Assembly: GCA_027297825.1 (NCBI GenBank)
Contig: JAPUHH010000123.1
Span: forward strand, 1-5,255
DNA from: Gammaproteobacteria bacterium
GTDB taxonomy: Bacteria > Pseudomonadota > Gammaproteobacteria > UBA4575
Reading direction: 5' to 3'
Length of the DNA stretch: 5,255 nt
Shown here: positions 1 through 5,255 of the stretch, one piece after another
Layout: each line of letters opens with the position of its first letter
Position numbering within the stretch: position 1 is the first letter of the stretch
Program-made: the position numbers and the translations under genes
The notes under the pieces: generated by a model
Database searches by the model: none
The model's input: only the letters and a program-made list of their open reading frames with translations
Told to the model about the DNA's origin: nothing

Positions 1-675
1 GATTGGTCCGCGTTTCACGTGAAACCTGAATTTTTACAGGAATGGCGGGATTATAATAAGTGCCTGCGTCAGCGGAATCACGTATTAAAGCATGGTACCA
101 ATAAAAATAAGGAGATTGCAGGATGGACCCAAGAGTTATGCTTAATTGGAGAAAACGTAGATCGAGCAAGATCGGAGATTTTTAGGCAAATTAAACCGAT
201 TTTCGAAGAATATAGCCGACAATTGCTACCAGAATGCACTTTGTCACTAGCCTATAAAAAAGGCTGGCCAAATACACTGTCATTGGAAGAAGCACTAGAA
301 CAGATACGCCCGCAGGAGCTACTAAATAAATCTACCCGCCGTGGGCCGCATCGGGCGGACATTAAAATCTCCTTAAATGATCAAGATGCATCCTCAGCGG
401 CATCACGAGGACAACAAAAGCTGATTGTGGCCAGCTTATTGCTTGCACAGATCAAACATGCGCAGCAACGCAGTAATCGAAAATGCGTGGTGTTATTAGA
501 TGATATTCGGGCTGAGTTAGACCAGGAGCATTCTCAGGCATTAATGGGTGCTTTGCAGGCGCTTAAGAGCCAGGTATTTATCAGCGCAATAGAGCCCGAG
601 CAGGTCGATTTGGGTGGTTGGAACGAAACCAGAGTGTTCCACGTGAAACAAGGAACGTGCAAGCTCTTAGCCTAA
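1..675 (+). CDS. recF: RecF, DNA replication and repair protein (C-terminal part, 5' end outside window)
   Basis: RecF is an SMC-like ABC ATPase that binds gapped DNA and, with RecO and RecR, helps load RecA; it acts in the cytoplasm at stalled forks. The frame is open from base 1 (Asp-Trp-Ser-Ala-Phe-His-Val), so the gene begins upstream. A GTG at 19 is internal and should not be taken as the start. About 224 of the usual ~360 residues are visible; the Walker A motif lies outside. Visible family marks are TRRGPHRAD (334-360), the ABC signature SRGQQKL (from 403), and Walker B plus D-loop VVLLDDIRAELD (487-522) with Asp-Asp-Ile and Glu-Leu-Asp. The C-terminal VFHVKQG is also typical of RecF. 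gyrB follows after 44 bases, as in the classical origin-proximal dnaA-dnaN-recF-gyrB cluster. Two parS sites are embedded in the coding sequence. Identification is very secure. Confidence 0.96.
   Translation, partial: DWSAFHVKPEFLQEWRDYNKCLRQRNHVLKHGTNKNKEIAGWTQELCLIGENVDRARSEIFRQIKPIFEEYSRQLLPECTLSLAYKKGWPNTLSLEEALEQIRPQELLNKSTRRGPHRADIKISLNDQDASSAASRGQQKLIVASLLLAQIKHAQQRSNRKCVVLLDDIRAELDQEHSQALMGALQALKSQVFISAIEPEQVDLGGWNETRVFHVKQGTCKLLA
12..25. promoter_or_regulatory. parS: parS-like ParB-binding site inside recF (perfect 14-bp palindrome)
   Basis: GTTTCACGTGAAAC is a perfect inverted repeat and is the inner 14 bases of the widely conserved chromosomal parS consensus TGTTNCACGTGAAACA; only the two outermost bases differ (C on both sides). 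ParB nucleates here, spreads as a CTP-dependent clamp, and helps segregate the origin region and load SMC-type condensins. The site lies in recF codons for Phe-His-Val-Lys. Its position near the replication origin is where parS sites are expected. Binding is inferred from sequence only. Confidence 0.82.
635..650. promoter_or_regulatory. parS: parS ParB-binding site inside the 3' end of recF (16/16 consensus)
   Basis: TGTTCCACGTGAAACA matches the 16-base consensus TGTTNCACGTGAAACA at every position. To my recollection it is the same sequence as the parS site described in Bacillus subtilis spo0J. It overlaps recF codons Val-Phe-His-Val-Lys-Gln, 23 bases before the recF stop and 70 bases before gyrB, and lies 623 bases from the first site. 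A ParB clamp loaded here would sit just upstream of the gyrB start. This is the stronger of the two sites. Confidence 0.9.
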
Positions 676-680
676 AGTAC

Positions 681-689
681 TGCTACAAT
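681..689 (+). promoter_or_regulatory. Possible extended -10 promoter element for gyrB
   Basis: TGCTACAAT in the recF-gyrB spacer fits an extended -10 box (TGN followed by TACAAT, 5 of 6 to TATAAT) and would start transcription near base 696, about 25 bases before the gyrB ATG. No convincing -35 hexamer lies 16-18 bases upstream, so the element would depend on the TG extension. Read-through from the upstream recF transcript is the alternative. A weak Shine-Dalgarno-like ACGGA is at 709-713, six bases before the ATG. Confidence 0.3.
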
Positions 690-692
690 TAG

Positions 693-3128
<2,436 letters not shown>

Positions 3129-3803
3129 TACTTAGAACGTAGCCAGCAGCGTAATCAAAAATGGCGTCGGCTTGAGCACGGCGTTAGTGACCATTTGTTT
3201 TTACTTGAGGATGATACGGGCACATGTGTAATCGACCCAGATGATGCAGAAGTAACCCCTAGTATTAGCGAGACATGGTACGGGACAAGAGCTACAAGAT
3301 CACTGGACACTTTCAATGTTTACCCAAGGATTAGGGTGTTGAGTAAAATCCTGGCACGCACCTGCGCGCGCTATCGCTATACAGAATTGCGATTAACGAT
3401 AGACGAATCTCTATATGCTATTGGTGAATTCAAATCCGTAGTCGTGGATTATCGTAAAGAAGTTGATCAGTCTGTGCATGATTTCTTGAATAAGCTTAAA
3501 CGCGATAAGAATAAATTAGCTGAATATGATGCCAATCAAGATGGGACCATTGACCAGGAAGAGTGGGAGGTAGCCAGAAAAGACGCCCATCATGCCGCTT
3601 TACAAAAGCAGTTAAGTAATCCATTACCAAAGTCCACACATTTACTAAGAAAACCAGAATCTAAATTGCAGCAACCATTTTTGTTGTCTGCAAAATCGGA
3701 ATCACACCTAGCACGCAATAGCCGTATATTTTCATATGTATTAGCAACTGCATTTATTGTTTTAATTGTTGGAATATTTTTCAAATTGGTTGCTTACATT
3801 TAA
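3129..3803 (+). pseudogene. 5'-truncated GIDE-domain / EF-hand / transmembrane protein
   Basis: This frame follows the gyrB stop directly and reads as the interior and C-terminus of a bacterial 'E3 ubiquitin ligase (GIDE) family' membrane protein; from memory, full homologues are about 330 residues with an N-terminal part absent here. The codons before 3195 already encode family-like sequence (KWRRLEHGVSDH), so the only formal start, TTG at 3195, falls inside a conserved region. No in-frame ATG exists anywhere in the frame. From TTG: FLLEDDTGTCVIDPDDAEV (2-20), then RYTELRLTIDESLYAIGEF (61-79), both GIDE-like; a canonical EF-hand loop DANQDGTIDQEE at residues 112-123 (bases 3528-3563) with Asp, Asn, Asp, Thr, Asp and Glu ligands; and a C-terminal membrane segment at about 179-202. 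Loss of the N-terminus suggests a deletion product. A short expressed remnant from TTG cannot be excluded. The biochemical function of bacterial GIDE proteins is not known to me. Confidence 0.72.
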
Positions 3804-3813
3804 TCCATAAAAT
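3786..3813 (+). promoter_or_regulatory. Weak candidate promoter before the SH3-domain gene
   Basis: TTGGTT (3786-3791) and TAAAAT (3808-3813) are separated by 16 bases in an AT-rich stretch that begins in the last codons of the GIDE remnant. The -10 matches TATAAT at 5 of 6 positions, but the -35 only at 3 of 6. It would give a leader of about 35 bases before the ATG at 3855. Matches of this quality are common in AT-rich DNA. Confidence 0.22.
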
Positions 3814-3854
3814 AATATTAATTCATCAATCTAGTTAAGGCATAATGCTGCGTT

Positions 3855-4145
3855 ATGAAAAAGGTTGTGTCAGCGTTCGCAGTGTTCTTTTTCGCGAGAT
3901 TTGGTGGGCCACTACTTGCTGAACAAACCGCTTATGTAACAGACTCTTTGTTGCTGCGTCTATATTCACAATCTAATGACGCTAGCGAAGTGACTGAGTC
4001 GATAAAAAGTGGCGACGCTGTAGAGGTGTTAGAAAGCCAAGGAGAGTTTACTCAAGTGCGAATTTATGATGGCACAACGGTCTGGGTAAAATCCGCATTT
4101 TTAGCTGAAGACGACCCCCCGCAAAACTATTTTATTACTCTGTGA
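3855..4145 (+). CDS. Periplasmic SH3-domain protein, N-terminal half of a split YgiM-like gene
   Basis: This 96-residue product matches the front part of the YgiM/TIGR04211-type 'SH3 plus anchor' proteins, which normally consist of signal peptide, bacterial SH3 domain, coiled coil and C-terminal membrane anchor (about 200 residues). Residues 1-22 form a signal peptide (KK, then a hydrophobic stretch, with LLA before EQ as the likely cleavage site); an Arg-Phe-Gly-Gly interrupts the hydrophobic core and may weaken it. Residues 26-84 are the SH3 domain: AYVTDSLLLRLYS, then SGDAVEVLESQGEFTQVRI, then WVKSAFLA. Family similarity ends near residue 88, at a run of six C (4115-4120). One additional base there would join this frame to the downstream 4142-4372 frame. 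The ATG at 3855 is chosen because it gives the signal peptide; AAGG at 3837-3840 lies 14 bases away, which is long for a ribosome site. SH3 identity is fairly sure; role (cell-wall or envelope binding) is inferred. Confidence 0.7.
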   Translation: MKKVVSAFAVFFFARFGGPLLAEQTAYVTDSLLLRLYSQSNDASEVTESIKSGDAVEVLESQGEFTQVRIYDGTTVWVKSAFLAEDDPPQNYFITL

Positions 4146-4372
4146 GTGAGCAAAACAAACAACTGCAGCAACAAATCCAAACTCCGTTGGTAGTAAACAA
4201 CTCAAACGAGACCGTAGGAGCGGATAGTCCTGTTTCAAACTATAAGCTTTGGTTAGGTGGCATTGCGGCGATGATAGCGGTGAGTAGTTATTTATTTGGG
4301 ATTAACTTTTCTTCTCAGCGAATGCGAAACCGCCTGCCTACATGGATTTCAATTGGATTAGTGCGTAAATGA
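4142..4372 (+). CDS. Coiled-coil remnant and membrane anchor, C-terminal half of the split SH3-anchor gene
   Basis: This frame starts at GTG 4142, overlapping the previous stop as GTGA, and encodes 76 residues. It opens with SEQNKQLQQQIQ, which resembles the end of the coiled coil in YgiM-like proteins, then a polar linker, then one membrane segment at about residues 35-55 (LWLGGIAAMIAVSSYLFG), followed by an Arg-rich tail (SSQRMRNR) that would stay in the cytoplasm. The frame is open upstream to 4109, so a one-base change in the C run at 4115-4120 would produce a continuous protein of about 172 residues. The coiled coil would be short even then, compared with roughly 80 residues in YgiM. The last residues after RMRNR depart from the HGGFR-like ending I recall for relatives. 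It overlaps xthA by four bases (ATGA). It may be a dead fragment or a coupled second cistron. Confidence 0.55.
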   Translation: MSEQNKQLQQQIQTPLVVNNSNETVGADSPVSNYKLWLGGIAAMIAVSSYLFGINFSSQRMRNRLPTWISIGLVRK

Positions 4373-5133
4373 AAATTGCTTCTTGGAATGTAAATTCATT
4401 GCGTGTGCGTCTTCCACAAGTGTTGGATTGGCTTAAAGACAATTCTGTGGATGTGCTGGCCTTGCAGGAAACGAAATTAGTGGATGATGATTTTCCGCTC
4501 GCTGAAATTAATCAAGCCGGCTATGAAGTCCAATTTTCAGGTCAAAAAACTTATAATGGTGTGGCCGTATTATCAAAAACGACAAGTACGGATATTGTCA
4601 AAGATATCAAAGGACTAGATGATCCTCAGCGGCGTATTTTAGCTGCTACGGTTGAAGATGTACGCATCCTAAATTTATATGTGGTTAATGGATCAGAAGT
4701 AGGTTCTGAAAAATATGCATATAAGCTCGACTGGTTTAATAAAGTAACTGCCTTCATAAAAAAAGACCTGGAAAAGTACGCAAATTATATCGTGCTGGGT
4801 GATTTTAATATCGCGCCTGAAGATCAAGATGTACACGACCCCGCAGCGTGGCAGGAAAAAATTTTATGCAGTAACAAAGAGCGTAAGGCTTTACAGGCTA
4901 TGCTCGATTTAGGCTTTGTCGATACCTTTAGGTTATTTGAGCAAGAAGAGAATAGCTTTAGTTGGTGGGATTATCGGGCAGCGGGCTTTAGGCGCAATAG
5001 GGGTCTACGCATTGATTTAATTTTGGCTAGTATGCCGCTAGAAGCAACTTGCAGTTTTAGCAGTATCGATAAAGAGCCTCGTCGCAATGAGCGACCGTCA
5101 GATCATGCGCCGGTGATTGCTGAGTTTATGTAG
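4369..5133 (+). CDS. xthA: Exodeoxyribonuclease III (AP endonuclease)
   Basis: ExoIII cleaves DNA 5' of abasic sites and removes 3' blocking groups and 3' nucleotides in base-excision repair. The 254-residue protein covers the whole EEP-fold family (E. coli XthA has 268). Visible active-site residues are Asn7 (SWNVNSLR), Glu34 (LQETK, metal ligand), Tyr104 (NLYVVNG), Asp145 and Asn147 (GDFNIAP), Asp216 (RGLRIDL), and Asp245-His246 (PSDHAPV). The helix-region motif GSEKYAYKL (112-120) is as in the shorter ExoIII subgroup found in many proteobacteria. Val106 stands where I expect Pro in the common NLYVPNG form; this is not a catalytic position. The ATG overlaps the TGA of the preceding frame as ATGA, and there is no clear Shine-Dalgarno sequence, so initiation may rely on translational coupling. 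The gene is intact, unlike its two upstream neighbours. The ExoIII-family assignment is very secure; the symbol could also be written exoA. Confidence 0.95.
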   Translation: MKIASWNVNSLRVRLPQVLDWLKDNSVDVLALQETKLVDDDFPLAEINQAGYEVQFSGQKTYNGVAVLSKTTSTDIVKDIKGLDDPQRRILAATVEDVRILNLYVVNGSEVGSEKYAYKLDWFNKVTAFIKKDLEKYANYIVLGDFNIAPEDQDVHDPAAWQEKILCSNKERKALQAMLDLGFVDTFRLFEQEENSFSWWDYRAAGFRRNRGLRIDLILASMPLEATCSFSSIDKEPRRNERPSDHAPVIAEFM

Positions 5134-5255
5134 CTATCTTGAGCTATTATGCGGCTAATTGTTGCTATTCTCTATAAAATGGAATTTTTGAGCTAGCCAA
5201 AACAAGTTTTTAATGCAGCTTATCTACCATGCTAGGGAAGCGGTCTGGGAAGTGA
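5134..5255. other. Non-coding tail after xthA, no confident feature
   Basis: These 122 AT-rich bases hold no convincing gene. A small inverted repeat TAGCT/AGCTA (5131-5135 and 5142-5146, loop of six) starts at the xthA stop but has no U run. A near-palindrome centred on GCTAGC, flanked by TTTTG and CAAAA and followed by a T5 run, lies downstream; its stem is AU-rich with a mismatch, so I do not call a terminator. The right edge may already touch another gene on either strand. Confidence 0.4.

Noticed and set aside
19..21. GTG as a start codon for a short 218-residue RecF
   Set aside because: The frame is open to base 1 and the upstream residues (DWSAFH) are typical RecF interior; the GTG is the Val of the F-H-V motif within the parS site.
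3590..3784. Minus-strand 64-residue frame opposite the GIDE remnant
   Set aside because: No recognisable domain and no start signal; the + strand frame carries clear GIDE-family, EF-hand and membrane features.
3845..3922. Short frame from ATG 3845 with AAGG at a good distance (3837-3840)
   Set aside because: Only about 25 residues with no features; it overlaps the signal peptide of the SH3 gene in another frame. It could be a decoy or leader, but nothing supports that.
5131..5225. Rho-independent terminator after xthA
   Set aside because: The TAGCT/AGCTA hairpin has no U tract, and the GCTAGC-centred near-palindrome has an AU-rich mismatched stem.
5210..5255. Gene end or start at the right edge: + strand MQLIYHAREAVWEV from 5213, or minus strand ending FPDRFPSMVDKLH with its stop at 5210-5212
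   Set aside because: Only about 14 codons are visible in each case and I recognise neither; the two readings are mutually exclusive and neither can be supported.

Overview
The window comes from the replication-origin neighbourhood of a gammaproteobacterial chromosome with moderately low GC. The evidence is the gene order recF-gyrB (the tail of the usual dnaA-dnaN-recF-gyrB block), a GyrB that is close to the E. coli protein over its whole 802 residues including the enterobacterial-type insert near residues 540-715, and two ParB-binding parS sites. The order or genus cannot be fixed from sequence alone. All genes lie on the + strand.

Layout: bases 1-675 are the C-terminal part of recF, cut by the left edge. 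Two parS sites lie inside its reading frame, at 12-25 and 635-650. gyrB (720-3128) is complete, with all catalytic residues in place. Directly after its stop codon, with no spacer and in the same frame, comes the C-terminal two-thirds of a GIDE/EF-hand/transmembrane protein (3129-3803). This piece has lost its N-terminus and any normal start codon. Next is a gene of the YgiM-like 'SH3 domain plus membrane anchor' type (3855-4372), split in two at a run of six C. The window ends with an intact exonuclease III gene (4369-5133), which overlaps the previous frame by ATGA, and 122 bases with no convincing gene.

The outer genes (recombination mediator RecF, DNA gyrase B, ExoIII) are conserved DNA replication and repair functions. 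The two genes between gyrB and xthA both look damaged, by one deletion and one frameshift, which suggests local decay and perhaps genome reduction. The most interesting signals are the parS pair built into recF at two codon runs that both encode Phe-His-Val-Lys, the in-frame gyrB/truncated-gene junction, and the split SH3 gene whose halves overlap by GTGA and could be either a broken gene or a translationally coupled pair. I did not find a clear previously undescribed system.
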